Part shown: positions 29,634 through 40,388 of the stretch, in pieces | How positions within the stretch are numbered: the first letter of the stretch is position 1 | Layout of the letters: each line of letters starts with the position of its first letter | From: Pseudomonas alkylphenolica | Lineage (GTDB): Bacteria; Pseudomonadota; Gammaproteobacteria; Pseudomonadales; Pseudomonadaceae | Length of the DNA stretch: 64,000 nt | Reading direction: 5' to 3' | Assembly: GCF_000746525.1 (NCBI RefSeq) | Contig: NZ_CP009048.1 | Span: 4,839,501-4,903,500 of the forward strand | Translations under genes and position numbers: made by a program | The notes under the pieces: model-generated | What the model was told of the DNA's origin: nothing | Seen by the model: only the letters and a program-made list of their open reading frames with translations | Databases searched by the model: none

Positions 29634-29798
29634 GCCGTAGTGTCCAGTCAGTCAAGTAATTCGCTGATATTCGGGCTGTTCGAGGTCGAAGGTCCCGATT
29701 TCCTTAGGATTCCCACGAGCCTTGTAGACTTTTCAGCAAGCACAAGCCGCGGTGGGAAAGAGCAATCTGAAACTGCCACATAACAGATTCCCGAGTGA

Positions 29799-29812
29799 TT
29801 ACATTTCTGTAA
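29799..29812 (-). promoter_or_regulatory. CopR-type box before copA
   Basis: ATTAC-ATTTCT-GTAAG (29798-29813) has perfect TTAC and GTAA halves. It is 166 bases before the copA start, just after the stop of the PtrA-like gene. Confidence 0.65.
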
Positions 29813-29819
29813 GCTCGGC

Positions 29820-30026
29820 TCAGCAGCTCTCATGCTTCGCTTGTTTGTGAATCTCAGCTGCTGCCGGCGCCTGGTCCTTCTTCTGCTGTGCAAGCTGATT
29901 CGTACTCACGGAGGTCTGCCGGGCTGCCTCCATCCTTGCAAAGATGCGGTCGGCACCGCCTTCAGCCAGAGCAAGGCTAGCCATGCCAAAGGTGACCATC
30001 ATCAGGAGCGTTTTGATCAAGTTCAT
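29820..30026 (-). CDS. Small PtrA-like periplasmic protein
   Basis: A 68-residue protein with a signal peptide (MNLIKTLLMMVTFGMASLALA) and a mature start EGGADRIFARMEAARQ, the AEGG module. The rest is a Gln/Lys-rich helix ending HKQAKHESC. It has about the length of P. aeruginosa PtrA (63 aa), a copper-induced periplasmic protein, and a similar place next to cop genes. GAGGAAC precedes the ATG, and a CopR-type box is 94 bases upstream. Copper binding by the C-terminal His/Cys is possible. Confidence 0.8.
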   Translation of the reverse strand: MNLIKTLLMMVTFGMASLALAEGGADRIFARMEAARQTSVSTNQLAQQKKDQAPAAAEIHKQAKHESC

Positions 30027-30119
30027 CAGTTGTTCCTCAGCGGGTTACGGTGAGCCCCAAGGGCTTCAGGCTTAGGGTCACATTAGCTAGCCTGCGCTTT
30101 CAGAAAGCTGAGCTGGGCA

Positions 30120-30133
30120 TTACAGTTCTGTCA
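30120..30133 (-). promoter_or_regulatory. CopR-type box
   Basis: ATTAC-AGTTCT-GTCAG (30119-30134) fits T(T/G)AC-N6-GT(A/C)A exactly. It is 94 bases before the PtrA-like gene that starts at 30026. Confidence 0.65.
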
Positions 30134-30209
30134 GGCTCTTGCGACTGATCATTCCACCCGGCCAAACGTCTGCTGCGGAGACTGAAACGGAATGACTGAA
30201 TCTGGCCCC

Positions 30210-30236
30210 AAAAAAAACGGCGCCGTTTGGGCGCCG
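30210..30236 (-). terminator. Rho-independent terminator
   Basis: GGCGCC (30219-30224) pairs with the same palindromic hexamer at 30230-30235 around a 5-base loop. On the minus strand eight T residues follow. It ends the gene at 30278. Confidence 0.9.
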
Positions 30237-30277
30237 CTAGGCCAAAGGAGCAGAGGGGAACGGCCGTGAATTCGGGG

Positions 30278-30637
30278 TTATGGATGACACTCCTTGGCCG
30301 CCATCATTAGCTTGTGCTCACGGACCATTTGACCAAGTACGTCATCCACCATCTTGTCGTGTTTCTCCATCCACGCTAGATGTTCATCCTTTGTCATGCC
30401 TGCTTTGGGATGGACTTGATGCAGCTGGCTCATCAAGTCCTGCAACATGGCCATGTGCTCTTTCATGTGTACATGCCGTTGGCCGAGGTCAGCTTTCTCC
30501 GCTTTTATCAGTACGGCCTCAGCCTGGTCCCGAAGTAACTGGATTCTTTCGAGCGCACGGTCGCTTCCACCTTCAGCGAACACAGTTGAAGACAGCAGCA
30601 TAGCTGTAGCAAGAAGCACTGGTTTGAGCGATTTCAC
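30278..30637 (-). CDS. PtrA-N/Met-His-rich helical copper protein
   Basis: A 119-residue periplasmic protein with a GTG start (GGAG upstream). Signal peptide ends ...SSTVFA; the mature protein begins EGGSDRALERIQ, the AEGG module. The rest is helical and rich in Met and His: HVHMKEHMAMLQDLMSQL, DEHLAWMEKHDKM, MVREHKLMM, ending with a single Cys. These are probably copper ligands, as in CnrX/ZraP-like metal sponges, though the family was not matched. It is divergent from copR and shares its box. Confidence 0.8.
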   Translation of the reverse strand: MKSLKPVLLATAMLLSSTVFAEGGSDRALERIQLLRDQAEAVLIKAEKADLGQRHVHMKEHMAMLQDLMSQLHQVHPKAGMTKDEHLAWMEKHDKMVDDVLGQMVREHKLMMAAKECHP

Positions 30638-30753
30638 AGGACGATCTCCATCAGGTTGTCAGGGTCACTGCTACCGCTAACGGCAGGCACGATTGCGATG
30701 CCTGTCATAACAGACCGTAGACAGGACTCCCTGACAGCTGCCTGATGCCTACA

Positions 30754-30767
30754 TTACTTTTGCGTCA
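30754..30767. promoter_or_regulatory. CopR-type box between small gene and copR
   Basis: ATTAC-TTTTGC-GTCAG (30753-30768) fits the pattern exactly. It is 62 bases before copR and 117 bases before the divergent gene, so it can serve both. Confidence 0.65.
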
Positions 30768-30828
30768 GGTTCTGGTTGGGCGGCTTTTTTGCTGCAAACT
30801 GGACATGTAACCATTGGGGTCAAAGCAC

Positions 30829-31506
30829 ATGAAACTACTCGTAGCTGAGGATGAGCCAAAAGCCGGAGTCTACTTGCAGCAGGGCCTCACAGAGGCAGGT
30901 TTTACTGTTGATCGTGTCGTCTCGGGTACAGACGCCCTTCAAAATGCACTGAGCGAAAGCTACGACCTGCTGATTCTCGACGTGATGATGCCGGGGCTAG
31001 ATGGCTGGGAAGTCCTACGGATGGTTCGCGCGGCAGGTAAAGACGTCCCTGTCTTGTTCCTGACGGCTCGTGATGGCGTAGACGATAGAGTGAAAGGTCT
31101 TGAGCTAGGGGCCGACGATTACCTCATAAAACCATTCGCATTCTCAGAGCTACTCGCTCGGGTTCGTACGCTACTGCGCCGGGGCATCAGCTCGTCAGCT
31201 CAAACCACCATGAAAATGGCGGATCTTGAGGTTGACCTTCTCAAGCGGCGTGCCACTCGAAACGGCAAGCGAATTGATCTGACAGCAAAGGAGTTTTCAC
31301 TTCTAGAGCTTCTGATGCGGCGTCGCGGTGAAGTGCTGCCCAAATCCCTAATTGCATCCCAAGTGTGGGACATGAATTTCGACAGCGACACCAATGTGAT
31401 CGAGGTGGCGATTCGGCGGCTGCGGGCAAAGATTGATGACGACTTTGCTCCGAAGCTCATTCACACAGCCCGAGGCATGGGCTACATGATGGATACAACT
31501 GAGTGA
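30829..31506 (+). CDS. copR: CopR copper response regulator
   Basis: A 225-residue OmpR-family regulator. Receiver domain residues are the E-D pair (VAEDEPKAG), phospho-Asp in [14 protein letters not shown] and Lys in [11 protein letters not shown]. The effector domain ends [15 protein letters not shown]. The ATG at 30829 is chosen over an in-frame TTG 15 bases earlier because CopR proteins start MKLLVAEDE. It is followed without gap by copS. It is the best candidate for binding the boxes in this island. Confidence 0.95.
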   Translation: MKLLVAEDEPKAGVYLQQGLTEAGFTVDRVVSGTDALQNALSESYDLLILDVMMPGLDGWEVLRMVRAAGKDVPVLFLTARDGVDDRVKGLELGADDYLIKPFAFSELLARVRTLLRRGISSSAQTTMKMADLEVDLLKRRATRNGKRIDLTAKEFSLLELLMRRRGEVLPKSLIASQVWDMNFDSDTNVIEVAIRRLRAKIDDDFAPKLIHTARGMGYMMDTTE

Positions 31507-32900
31507 TGCTGTCACAGTCCTCACTCGTCAAACGTCTGACCTTGATGATCATGTTCGCGGTCATCGCTGTACTGGTGGTCGCAGGCATCAGCTTCAACAT
31601 GCTGAGCCAACACCACTTCCGAATGCTCGATGAACAAGCGCTATTCGAGAAGCTGGAGTCGACAAGACACATCCTGTCGATCCAGGCCCCGGGAGCAAGG
31701 CTTGAAGGGCTACGACCGCAACTAAGCGCATTATTAGGCGCCCACCAGGATCTGACGGCGGAGATCCTCAACTCAGACGGTGCTGTACTGTTTTCGGATC
31801 TCAAAACCGTGCAGATCCCCGATCGTTACAAGCGTGCTGAAAAAGAAGCCGTGTGGGAATGGCAGGACGAATCCCATAACTTCCGCGGCGTCACGTCTCA
31901 CGTCAAGATCCCAGGCGACCTAGCCCCCGGCACCGTCATGCTGATGCTGGATATCACCAGCCATGCGCATTTCTTTGAAACCCTGCAACGGTGGTTCGGA
32001 GTCGGTTTGGTTATCAGCGCGTTGGTCAGCGCAGGCTTGGGTTGGCTAGTCGCGAAAAGTGGGCTGCGTCCCGTCGAGCAGATCACGAAGGTTGCGACGT
32101 CCATGTCTGCTAGGTCACTCCAAGAACGCATCCCTCTGGAACCTGTGCCACTTGAACTTCAAGAACTGATCTTGTCCTTCAACGGAATGCTCGCACGTTT
32201 GGATGACGCATTCTTTCGCCTATCCAACTTTTCGGCCGACATCGCACACGAGTTAAGAACCCCGGTGAGTAACCTGCTAACGCACACCGAGGTCGTGCTG
32301 ACCAGGAAACGCGATTTGGACGCGTATGAGGAGAACCTGTACTCGAATCTGGAGGACCTGAAGCGGATGTCCCGCATGATCGATGACATGCTCTTTCTCG
32401 CCAAGGCCGACAACGGACTCATCATTCCTGAGCAGGTCGACATCAAACTTGAAGATCTCGTGTCCAGGCTTTTCGAGTACTACCAATTACTGGCTGAGGA
32501 TCGAGGAGTACGGCTAAGCCTTCATGGAAGGGGAATCATCACTGGAGACCGTCTGATGATTGACCGAGCTGTCTCCAATATCCTCTCGAACGCCATGCGA
32601 TACACGCCGGAAGGAAAGGAGATCGCGGTGGAGATCCAGCATTCCGCAGACAAGGTGACCCTCACCATCCGAAATGGCGGAGCCACAATTGATTCGCAGC
32701 ACATCAACAAGATCTTTGATCGATTCTACCGTGCCGACCCGGCGAGGCGGGAGGGAGGTCCCAACAATGCAGGGCTCGGTCTTGCGATCACCCGTTCCAT
32801 TGTAGAAGCACACAAAGGTAGAGTCTGGTGCACCTCATCTGAAGGTTTGACCGCCTTTCACTTTGCTTTTCCCGCCGATCAACAGGAAGCGGCCGGGTAG
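31506..32900 (+). CDS. copS: CopS copper-sensing histidine kinase
   Basis: A 464-residue membrane kinase. N-terminal helix (residues about 9-30), periplasmic sensor (about 31-160), second helix (about 160-185), HAMP, then the H-box ADIAHELRTPVSNL, N-box NILSNAMRY, an atypical G1 (IRNGGATID), and G2 AGLGLAIT. The start codon ATG overlaps the copR stop by one base (TGATG); a GTG three bases earlier is also possible. It passes phosphate to CopR. CopS-like proteins lacking normal G1 Asp are a matter of note only. Confidence 0.95.
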   Translation: MLSQSSLVKRLTLMIMFAVIAVLVVAGISFNMLSQHHFRMLDEQALFEKLESTRHILSIQAPGARLEGLRPQLSALLGAHQDLTAEILNSDGAVLFSDLKTVQIPDRYKRAEKEAVWEWQDESHNFRGVTSHVKIPGDLAPGTVMLMLDITSHAHFFETLQRWFGVGLVISALVSAGLGWLVAKSGLRPVEQITKVATSMSARSLQERIPLEPVPLELQELILSFNGMLARLDDAFFRLSNFSADIAHELRTPVSNLLTHTEVVLTRKRDLDAYEENLYSNLEDLKRMSRMIDDMLFLAKADNGLIIPEQVDIKLEDLVSRLFEYYQLLAEDRGVRLSLHGRGIITGDRLMIDRAVSNILSNAMRYTPEGKEIAVEIQHSADKVTLTIRNGGATIDSQHINKIFDRFYRADPARREGGPNNAGLGLAITRSIVEAHKGRVWCTSSEGLTAFHFAFPADQQEAAG

Positions 32901-33145
32901 CGAACTCTTGTGCCATCAATGTTGTGCTAACCAATTTCACCGACATTCGCCCACATGACCCGTTTGTCACCACTGTGCAGCCAAGCGTGACACCTCGTCT
33001 GCTACGGGTAACAGTTTTCAGTCACTCGAATTACAGCCTGGATCTTGAACTCTTCGGGAAAACGCCGACTGCTCATGGAACCGCCTAGTTGGCCTCATTC
33101 TGAGGCATGGTGATGTCTGCGAAACTCGGAACGGTTCACTCTTCC

Positions 33146-33159
33146 TAAGAGATTTGTAA
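33146..33159 (+). promoter_or_regulatory. Weak CopR-like box
   Basis: TAAG-AGATTT-GTAA has a perfect right half only. It is 37 bases before the Cys/Met-rich gene at 33196. The other 295 bases between copS and that gene show nothing else. Confidence 0.25.
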
Positions 33160-33195
33160 TTGTCCGGTGCGTGAGCAGCGACTAGACTCCCCAAC

Positions 33196-33537
33196 ATGAA
33201 ACGCTACATACGGTGTTGCCTCATTTTCCTGGTTAGCCTGGCGCTTCCCCTCAGTGGGATGGCAGGTATCGAGGCACCGACTGAACCCTGCCCGATGAAG
33301 ACCATGGGCATGACGATGATGGACGACATGGGCATGGATTGCTGCAACGATATGAAAAGCCCTGCCGAACACGGCAAGCCCTGCAAGCCGGGCCAGGAAT
33401 GCAAGACTGGTGGCATGCTGCAAGTCTCGATCATCAAGCCTCCTGTTACCTTGTCCAGCCCTGTCGTGACGTCCGTCTTCGGCGATTTCCTACCTACGCA
33501 GCCCCCTTCAGGGGTATGGCGACCGCCCTGCGCCTGA
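33196..33537 (+). CDS. Small Cys/Met-rich secreted protein before cus genes
   Basis: A 113-residue protein with a signal peptide (residues 1-23, ...SGMAG). The mature part has clustered Met and Cys: EPCPMKTMGMTMMDDMGM, DCCNDMK, GKPCKPGQECK. This is a typical Cu(I) ligand set. The last third (VTSVFGDFLPTQPPSG) is hydrophobic/Pro-rich. It lies 99 bases before cusC and probably in the same unit. The family is not recognised. Confidence 0.75.
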   Translation: MKRYIRCCLIFLVSLALPLSGMAGIEAPTEPCPMKTMGMTMMDDMGMDCCNDMKSPAEHGKPCKPGQECKTGGMLQVSIIKPPVTLSSPVVTSVFGDFLPTQPPSGVWRPPCA

Positions 33538-33636
33538 TTCCTGTACCACACTGAGTCCCATCGGCCATTGATGCGATGGCATACCTGCGTGCATGTCTGA
33601 AGAGACACGCAGTGATTCATCACAGGAATCGTGAAC

Positions 33637-34893
33637 ATGAACTCCAAGTGCTACTGCACAGGTTGGCCCCTCGTGGCCGGTCTGCTGGCAAGCGTACTGG
33701 CATTGCCGAGCGTCGCCGCCCCGCTGACCCTCGATGAAGCTCTGCGGCTTGCCGAAAATAACGCCCCCTCACTGACGGCCCAGGCGGCCAAGCTGCAAGC
33801 TGCCACTAACGCCGCAATCCCCGCCGGGGAACTACCCGATCCCAAATTGCTGATGGGGGTGCAGAACTACCCGATTGGCGGCCCCGATCGTTGGAGCCTT
33901 GATCAGGACTTCATGACCATGCAAATGGTTGGAGTCATGCAGGAAATGCCCAACCGCGATAAGCGCCGGGCGCGTACCGCGGTCGCCGAGGCGGCCGTTG
34001 ATCGAGCCGCGGCTGAAGCTCGAGTCGAGCGATTGAATGTCCGGCAGGCCACGGCATCGGCCTGGATCAGCAGCTATTCAGTCGAGCGTAAAGAGGTGCT
34101 GTTCCAAGATTTTTACAAAGAAAATCGCCTGTTGAGCGATACCGTCCTGGCGCAGATCGCCGGTGGCCGAGCCCAGCCTGCCGATGCGGTCACACCCAGG
34201 CAGGAAGCGGCGCAATTGGCAGAGCAACAGGACGATCTGATTCGCCAGCGAGCACAAGCTCGAGCGGCTCTCAAGCGCTGGATTGGCGCCGCCGCCAATG
34301 ACCAGCCTGTGGGCCGTCTGCCGGAATGGCCTGTCGATAGCTCAAGCTATTCCCACAAGTTGCAACATCATCCTGAACTGGCAGCGTTTGCACCGATGAC
34401 CCGCGAGGCTGAAGCCAAAGTGCGCGAAGCCGAAGCGGAAAAGCAGTCCGACTGGAGCTGGGAAGTCGATTATCAGCGCCGCGGGCGGGAGTTCGGCGAT
34501 ATGGTCAGCGTGCAACTCTCATGGGATCTGCCGTTGCTCCCCGGCTCCCGACAAAATCCCAGGATCGCCGCCAAACACGCCGAGCTGAATCAATTGGAAG
34601 CCGAGCGCGAAGCGCTTACACGCGAGCATACCCAGCAACTGGAAGCTGATTTGGCTGACTACGAGCGTCTCAACCGTGCCGTGAGCCGCAGCCGGGAAAC
34701 CCTGGTCCCCCTGGCCAAGGAAAAGGTTGGACTGAGCATGGCCAGCTACCGCGCAGGGAAAGGCGACCTGGCGTCTGTTATAGCGGCCCGACGTGAACTC
34801 ATCGAGGCTCGCCTTAAACAAATTGACGTCGAAGAACAGCGAGCGCTGACGAATGCTCGCTTGTATTTCAACTACGGGGACACCAGCGAATGA
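33637..34893 (+). CDS. cusC: CusC/SilC-like outer-membrane channel
   Basis: A 418-residue TolC-family protein. The ATG at 33637 is 9 bases after AGGAA; the in-frame GTG at 33631 is too close. A signal peptide (...LPSVAA) is followed by PLTLDEALRLAENN and a repeated long helix region. The N-terminus of the mature protein has no lipobox Cys. It is the outer channel for a copper/silver pump and overlaps cusB by four bases. Confidence 0.9.
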   Translation: MNSKCYCTGWPLVAGLLASVLALPSVAAPLTLDEALRLAENNAPSLTAQAAKLQAATNAAIPAGELPDPKLLMGVQNYPIGGPDRWSLDQDFMTMQMVGVMQEMPNRDKRRARTAVAEAAVDRAAAEARVERLNVRQATASAWISSYSVERKEVLFQDFYKENRLLSDTVLAQIAGGRAQPADAVTPRQEAAQLAEQQDDLIRQRAQARAALKRWIGAAANDQPVGRLPEWPVDSSSYSHKLQHHPELAAFAPMTREAEAKVREAEAEKQSDWSWEVDYQRRGREFGDMVSVQLSWDLPLLPGSRQNPRIAAKHAELNQLEAEREALTREHTQQLEADLADYERLNRAVSRSRETLVPLAKEKVGLSMASYRAGKGDLASVIAARRELIEARLKQIDVEEQRALTNARLYFNYGDTSE

Positions 34894-36374
34894 GCACTCG
34901 AATCTGGAAAGGGGCTTTGCTGGCAGGCTTCTCGGTGGCCATAGGCGTTGGTGGCGGCTACTGGTTCGCTCAGCAACGCATGAACACAATGCCTGATGCG
35001 CTCACCCAGCAGGCTCCCAAAATGCAAGACGAACGCAAGGTGCTGTATTGGTACGATCCGATGGTCCCGCAGCAGAAGTTCGATAAACCTGGCAAATCGC
35101 CCTTTATGGACATGCAGCTGGTACCGCAATACGCGGATGGCACAACCACCGGTGCCGCCATCAGCATCGACCCGGGCCTGACTCAGAATCTGGGCATGCG
35201 CCTGGCGACCGTCACCCGTGGCGCCCTCGCTTCTAGCCTGGACGTTGTCGGCGTGCTGGCATTCAACGAGCGGGAAGTTGCGGTGATTCAGGCACGTACC
35301 GCTGGCTTTGTGGAAAGGATCTATGCCCGCGCTCCAGGCGACGTACTCAAGGCCAATGCACCATTGGCGGATATCCTAGTACCGGAGTGGGCTGCTGCTC
35401 AGGAAGAATTCCTCGCACTTAAACGTAATGGCGATGCCGATTTGCTGGCTGCGGCCCGCCAACGACTGCGCCTCACGGGAATGCCGGCGTCACTGATTAC
35501 TCAGGTAGAGCGCAGCGGCAAGGTTCAGCCGAACCTGACCCTTACCAGCCCCATTGGCGGTGTACTGCAAGAGTTGAATGTCCGTACGGGCATGACCGTG
35601 GCGGCCGGCGAGACGCTGGCCCGGGTCAATGGTTTGAGCAGCGTCTGGCTGGCGGTGGCCGTTCCAGAGTCGGAAACTGGATCAATCATCGTCGGACAGA
35701 CGGTAGAAGCCCGCCTGCCAGCCTTCCCGGGGACAGTGCTCAACGGCACGGTCAGTGCGATTCTGCCGGAAACCAATCCGGACAGCCGCACTGTTCGTGT
35801 GCGAGTCGAGCTCCCCAACGCTGACGGGCGACTCAGACCGGGAATGACAGCGCAGGTGCGTCTGAACCATACGACCGAGCAAAGTACGTTGTGGGTGCCG
35901 AGCGAGGCAGTCATCCGTACTGGCCGGCGCACGCTGGTGATGCTCGCCGAAGACGCGGGTCGCTACCGTCCGGTAGAAGTGCAACTCGGACTGGAAAACG
36001 ACGGCAAGACGGTAATATTGAAAGGCTTGCAGGAAGGTCAACAGGTAGTCAGCTCTGGACAGTTCTTGCTCGACTCCGAAGCCAGCCTCAAGGGCATTGT
36101 CGCAACCACGCTGGAAGTGCCAGCACCTCCCACTGCCGCCTTCGCCCTTCATGAGTCAGAGGGGCAAGTCCTGCAGATCAATAGCCAAGAGGTCACGCTT
36201 GCCCACGGTCCGTTCAAGACATTGGGTATGCCCGGCATGACCATGACCTTTCCGTTAGCAAACCCTGCGCTCATGCAGGGGCTCAAGTCGGGCGACAAGG
36301 TTCGTGTATCCGTCAGTCAAACCGATGATGGTTTGCGCGTTGAGCGCCTGGAAAAACTAGGGGGCCAGCCATGA
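34890..36374 (+). CDS. cusB: CusB adaptor fused to a CusF domain
   Basis: A 494-residue membrane fusion protein. N-terminal anchor (about 8-26), then a heavy-metal-binding segment ([25 protein letters not shown], residues about 53-80) as in CusB/SilB, then the adaptor body ([28 protein letters not shown]). The last 70 residues ([30 protein letters not shown]) are a CusF-like metallochaperone domain with its Met/Trp-type strand. A separate cusF also ends the operon. It overlaps cusA by four bases. Fusion to CusF is known in some families. Confidence 0.93.
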   Translation: MSTRIWKGALLAGFSVAIGVGGGYWFAQQRMNTMPDALTQQAPKMQDERKVLYWYDPMVPQQKFDKPGKSPFMDMQLVPQYADGTTTGAAISIDPGLTQNLGMRLATVTRGALASSLDVVGVLAFNEREVAVIQARTAGFVERIYARAPGDVLKANAPLADILVPEWAAAQEEFLALKRNGDADLLAAARQRLRLTGMPASLITQVERSGKVQPNLTLTSPIGGVLQELNVRTGMTVAAGETLARVNGLSSVWLAVAVPESETGSIIVGQTVEARLPAFPGTVLNGTVSAILPETNPDSRTVRVRVELPNADGRLRPGMTAQVRLNHTTEQSTLWVPSEAVIRTGRRTLVMLAEDAGRYRPVEVQLGLENDGKTVILKGLQEGQQVVSSGQFLLDSEASLKGIVATTLEVPAPPTAAFALHESEGQVLQINSQEVTLAHGPFKTLGMPGMTMTFPLANPALMQGLKSGDKVRVSVSQTDDGLRVERLEKLGGQP

Positions 36375-39300
36375 TTGCGGCTCTTATCCGCTGGTCAGTG
36401 GCTAACCGCTTCCTGGTGCTATTGGCCACGCTGTTTGTCACGGCCTGGGGCGTTTGGTCGGTGCAGAGCACGCCCATCGATGCGCTACCGGATCTGTCCG
36501 ATGTGCAGGTGATCATTCGCACCCCGTATCCGGGTCAGGCTCCGCAGATCGTCGAGAATCAGGTGACCTACCCGTTGGCCACCACCATGCTCTCGGTGCC
36601 AGGGGCGAAAACCGTGCGGGGTTATTCCTTTTTCGGCGACAGCTTTGTGTACGTGCTGTTCGAAGACGGTACCGATATGTATTGGGCTCGCTCCCGGGTG
36701 CTGGAGTACCTGAGCCAGATACAAAGTCGCCTGCCCGCCAGTGCCAAGCCGGCATTGGGGCCTGATGCCACCGGAGTGGGCTGGATCTATCAGTACGCCC
36801 TGGTGGATCGCACCGGTGGACACGACCTGGCGCAACTCCGTGCACTTCAGGACTGGTTTCTCAAATTTGAACTGAAGACCCTGCCCAATGTGGCGGAAGT
36901 GGCCACCGTGGGCGGTATGGTCAAGCAGTACCAGGTGCAGCTCGATCCGCTCAAACTGGCCAACCTCGGCATCACCCAGGCGCAGGTCACCGAGGCGATT
37001 GGTAAGGCCAACCAAGAAACCGGTGGTGCCGTGTTGGAGATGGCGGAAACCGAGTTTATGGTTCGCGCGTCAGGCTACCTGAAGACATTGAATGACTTTC
37101 GAGCAATTCCACTCAAGCTAGGTGCCGGTGGCGTACCAGTAACTCTCGGCGAAGTCGCAACGATCCAGTTGGGTCCAGAGATGCGTCGCGGTATCACTGA
37201 ACTCGACGGCGAAGGCGAGACCGTCGGCGGCGTGGTGATTCTGCGCAGCGGCAAGAACGCTCGCGAGACCATCGCAGCAGTCAAAGCCAAGCTCGACGAA
37301 TTGAAGAAAAGCCTACCGACCGGGGTGGAAATCGTCACTACCTACGATCGCAGTAAGCTGATCGACCGCGCCGTGAAAAACCTCAGCCACAAGTTGCTCG
37401 AAGAGTTCATCGTCGTCGCCTTGGTCTGCGGGATATTTCTGTGGCATCTGCGCTCATCCCTGGTGGCCATTATCTCGCTGCCGATCGGGGTATTGATGGC
37501 CTTCATTGTCATGCGCTACCAGGGAATTAACGCCAACATCATGTCCCTGGGCGGGATCGCCATCGCCATCGGTGCCATGGTCGACGCCGCTGTGGTGATG
37601 ATCGAGAATGCTCACAAGAAGATCGAGGCATGGCACGCGGCCCATCCCGGGCAAGAGCTCAAGGGTGAACATCATTGGCTTGTAATGACTGAAGCTGCGA
37701 CCGAGGTAGGGCCAGCGCTGTTTTTCTGCCTGTTGATCATCACTTTGTCGTTCATCCCAGTGTTCACTCTGGAAGCACAGGAGGGACGGCTCTTCGGGCC
37801 CCTGGCGTTCACCAAAACCTACGCCATGGCGGCGGCAGCCGGATTATCGGTGACACTAGTGCCGGTGCTGATGGGCTACTGGATTCGCGGACGAATTCCC
37901 AATGAGGAACAGAACCCGCTGAATCGCTGGTTGATCAGGCTCTATCAACCCGCCTTGGACGCGGTGCTGCGTCGGCCCAAAGCCACTATGCTGGTCGCCC
38001 TGCTGGTGTTTCTCAGCACACTATGGCCGATGTCCCGGTTGGGGGGTGAGTTCCTTCCTCCACTGGACGAGGGCGATCTGCTCTACATGCCTTCGGCGCT
38101 GCCAGGGTTGTCGGCGCAGAAAGCGGCGCAATTGCTGCAGCAGACTGACCGTCTGATCAAGACGGTGCCCGAAGTCGAACACGTCTTCGGTAAAGCAGGC
38201 CGCGCCGAAACCGCTACCGACCCGGCGCCACTGGAGATGTTCGAAACCACCATTCAGTTCAAGCCGCGTGAGCAATGGCGACCCGGCCTGACCCAGGAAA
38301 AGTTGGTGGAGGAACTGGATCGGGTGGTCCGTGTGCCGGGATTAACCAATATCTGGATCCCGCCGATTCGCAATCGCATCGATATGCTCGCCACTGGGAT
38401 CAAGAGCCCGATCGGGGTGAAAATTTCCGGTAGCAACCTGACAGAGATTGATGCAGCCACTCAGGCGGTTGAGCGCGTGGCCAAGGACGTACCTGGGGTC
38501 AGTTCTGCGCTGGCTGAGCGCCTAACCGGTGGCCGTTACATCGACGTGGATATCGACCGCAAAGCCGCTGCCCGCTATGGGCTGAACATCGCCGATGTGC
38601 AGTCAATCGTCGCCGGCGCAATCGGCGGTGAAAACATCGGGGAGACCATTGAGGGACTGGCACGCTTCCCAATCAATGTGCGATATCCGCGCGAGTGGCG
38701 TGATTCGCTCGGCGCCCTGGAGCAACTGCCGATCTACACCCCACTAGGAAACCAAATCACCCTTGGAACGGTGGCTAGGATCAAGGTCAGCGACGGTCCG
38801 CCGATGCTCAAGAGCGAGAATGCAAGGCCTTCCGGATGGGTGTATATCGACGTGCGTGGGCGGGATATTGCCTCGGTGGTCGCCGACTTGCGCCGTGTCG
38901 TCAGTGAGCAGGTCAAGCTGCAGCCAGGGATGAGCTTGAGCTACTCGGGGCAGTTCGAGTTTCTCGAAAGGGCCAATGCCCGACTCAAGCTGGTAGTGCC
39001 GGCCACTCTGCTTATCATTTTCGTCCTGCTCTATCTGACCTTTGCTCGCCTCGACGAGGCCTTGTTGATCATGGCCACGCTGCCATTTGCTCTGACCGGC
39101 GGAGCATGGTTCCTCTATCTGCTGGGCTTCAATTTGTCGGTGGCCACCGGCGTTGGCTTTATCGCCCTGGCCGGTGTGTCTGCCGAATTTGGAGTGATCA
39201 TGCTGCTGTACCTGAAGAAGGCCTGGGCCGAACGTGAAGACCTCGGTGACAACACAGAACGTGGGCTGGTCGAGGCGATTCGCGAAGGTGCGGTGCTGCG

Positions 39301-39529
39301 TGTTCGACCCAAGGCCATGACCGTCGCCGTCATTATCGCCGGCCTATTGCCGATACTCTGGGGCAGCGGGACCGGTAGTGAAGTGATGAGTCGCATCGCT
39401 GCACCGATGGTCGGTGGCATGGTCACGGCTCCCTTGCTTTCTCTCTTTGTCATTCCGGCGGCCTATCGCTTGATGCGCCGTCGGCACCTCCCCGTTGTAT
39501 CCACCAACCCTCAAGGTAAAGCCGTATGA
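36371..39529 (+). CDS. cusA: CusA, RND-type copper/silver efflux pump
   Basis: A 1052-residue HME-RND pump. TM4 shows [20 protein letters not shown] with D405 as in E. coli CusA, the HME4 (monovalent Cu/Ag) signature. The three Met ligands of E. coli CusA are all found at the same residue numbers: M573 (LLYMPSA), M623 (LEMFE) and M672 (DMLAT). Twelve membrane segments and two periplasmic loops have normal length. It overlaps cusB and cusF by four bases each, so cusC-cusB-cusA-cusF are tightly coupled. Confidence 0.97.
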   Translation: MIAALIRWSVANRFLVLLATLFVTAWGVWSVQSTPIDALPDLSDVQVIIRTPYPGQAPQIVENQVTYPLATTMLSVPGAKTVRGYSFFGDSFVYVLFEDGTDMYWARSRVLEYLSQIQSRLPASAKPALGPDATGVGWIYQYALVDRTGGHDLAQLRALQDWFLKFELKTLPNVAEVATVGGMVKQYQVQLDPLKLANLGITQAQVTEAIGKANQETGGAVLEMAETEFMVRASGYLKTLNDFRAIPLKLGAGGVPVTLGEVATIQLGPEMRRGITELDGEGETVGGVVILRSGKNARETIAAVKAKLDELKKSLPTGVEIVTTYDRSKLIDRAVKNLSHKLLEEFIVVALVCGIFLWHLRSSLVAIISLPIGVLMAFIVMRYQGINANIMSLGGIAIAIGAMVDAAVVMIENAHKKIEAWHAAHPGQELKGEHHWLVMTEAATEVGPALFFCLLIITLSFIPVFTLEAQEGRLFGPLAFTKTYAMAAAAGLSVTLVPVLMGYWIRGRIPNEEQNPLNRWLIRLYQPALDAVLRRPKATMLVALLVFLSTLWPMSRLGGEFLPPLDEGDLLYMPSALPGLSAQKAAQLLQQTDRLIKTVPEVEHVFGKAGRAETATDPAPLEMFETTIQFKPREQWRPGLTQEKLVEELDRVVRVPGLTNIWIPPIRNRIDMLATGIKSPIGVKISGSNLTEIDAATQAVERVAKDVPGVSSALAERLTGGRYIDVDIDRKAAARYGLNIADVQSIVAGAIGGENIGETIEGLARFPINVRYPREWRDSLGALEQLPIYTPLGNQITLGTVARIKVSDGPPMLKSENARPSGWVYIDVRGRDIASVVADLRRVVSEQVKLQPGMSLSYSGQFEFLERANARLKLVVPATLLIIFVLLYLTFARLDEALLIMATLPFALTGGAWFLYLLGFNLSVATGVGFIALAGVSAEFGVIMLLYLKKAWAEREDLGDNTERGLVEAIREGAVLRVRPKAMTVAVIIAGLLPILWGSGTGSEVMSRIAAPMVGGMVTAPLLSLFVIPAAYRLMRRRHLPVVSTNPQGKAV

Positions 39530-39888
39530 AACTGACCCTGATTGCCGTTGCAAGCACCGTTGTCGCACTGTCTCTTTCCGCACAGGCGGAGGACATGCCG
39601 GGAATGAAGAAGGAGGCTATGCCCATGGAGGGCATGCAGATGAAGCAAGAGACCAAACAGGCTCCAGTGGCCAAAGCGGAGGGAACGATCAAGGCTATCG
39701 ATACTACGAAGCACACAGTGACGATTGCGCATGGCGCCGTGCCGGCCCTGCAGTGGCCCGCCATGACCATGGCATTCAATGCAACAACCGAGCAACTGAC
39801 AGGCCTGAAAGCTGGGGATCAAGTAGCGTTTGAGTTTCGTGCCGAGGGTATGGCAGCCACCATAGTGTCGATCAAGCCCCTGAAATAA
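39526..39888 (+). CDS. cusF: CusF periplasmic Cu/Ag metallochaperone
   Basis: A 120-residue protein with a signal peptide (...LSLSAQA) and a Met-rich linker ([18 protein letters not shown], residues about 22-40). The CusF barrel follows, with key ligand block WPAMTMAF (Trp, Met, Met) and the family strand [11 protein letters not shown]. It hands copper to CusB/CusA. It ends the cus operon; a terminator follows at 40057. Confidence 0.95.
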   Translation: MKLTLIAVASTVVALSLSAQAEDMPGMKKEAMPMEGMQMKQETKQAPVAKAEGTIKAIDTTKHTVTIAHGAVPALQWPAMTMAFNATTEQLTGLKAGDQVAFEFRAEGMAATIVSIKPLK

Positions 39889-40056
39889 CAATGGCATGGA
39901 TGGCTGATTCGACCTTCACAAGCAGTTATCGAACCTGCCATCCACCATTCTTGGGCGTACAGGTCAGCGAAAGGTCGGCAGCCCCACGGGATAGTGAAGA
40001 GTTGATTGCTCCACCATCCTCTTGGTTGACTCCTTGGGTTTGAAGGATGGTTTCAT
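39889..40056. other. Intergenic stretch after cusF
   Basis: No gene is seen. The end of the cus unit is marked by the terminator at 40057-40080. Confidence 0.4.
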
Positions 40057-40080
40057 GCGCCTGAAGTAGGCGCCTTTTTT
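40057..40080 (+). terminator. Rho-independent terminator
   Basis: GCGCCT (40057-40062) pairs with AGGCGC (40068-40073) around GAAGT, followed by six T residues. It lies 169 bases after cusF. Confidence 0.8.
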
Positions 40081-40113
40081 CAACAAGTACCCTGTGTCAC
40101 CTGTTTGTGGTGA

Positions 40114-40359
40114 CGTAGCCAAGTCGACGCGACTGGCGAGGGAGTCGTTGTGCGTAGCAATGGCCAGCCACTGCCTGACGCGGATGAGATCATCGTGGCG
40201 ACGGGTTTACGTCCCAATCTGCAGCCCCTAAGCGAGCTGCGGCTGGCAATCGACCAAACCACTCAAAGCCCTGCTCAGTTGGCTCAATTGATCGATCCAA
40301 ACGAATACAGCTGCGGCACCGTTCGCCCGCATGGTCTCGACGAGTTAGGGACTCGGTGA
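40114..40359 (+). pseudogene. Fossil of an ArsO-type FAD/NAD oxidoreductase (C-terminal part)
   Basis: An in-frame remnant reads VVVRSNGQPLPDADEIIVAT then GLRPNLQPLSEL and ends SCGTVRPHGLDELGTR. ADEIIVATGLRPN is the second nucleotide-binding-fold motif of flavin monooxygenase-like oxidoreductases, and the CGTVRPHG block is typical of the arsenic-linked group. The N-terminal FAD and NADPH folds and the last strands are missing, and there is no start codon region. It lies at the left edge of the arsenic island. Confidence 0.75.
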
Positions 40360-40388
40360 ACAGTCTCGGTCCATCGCCCTGCCAGAGA

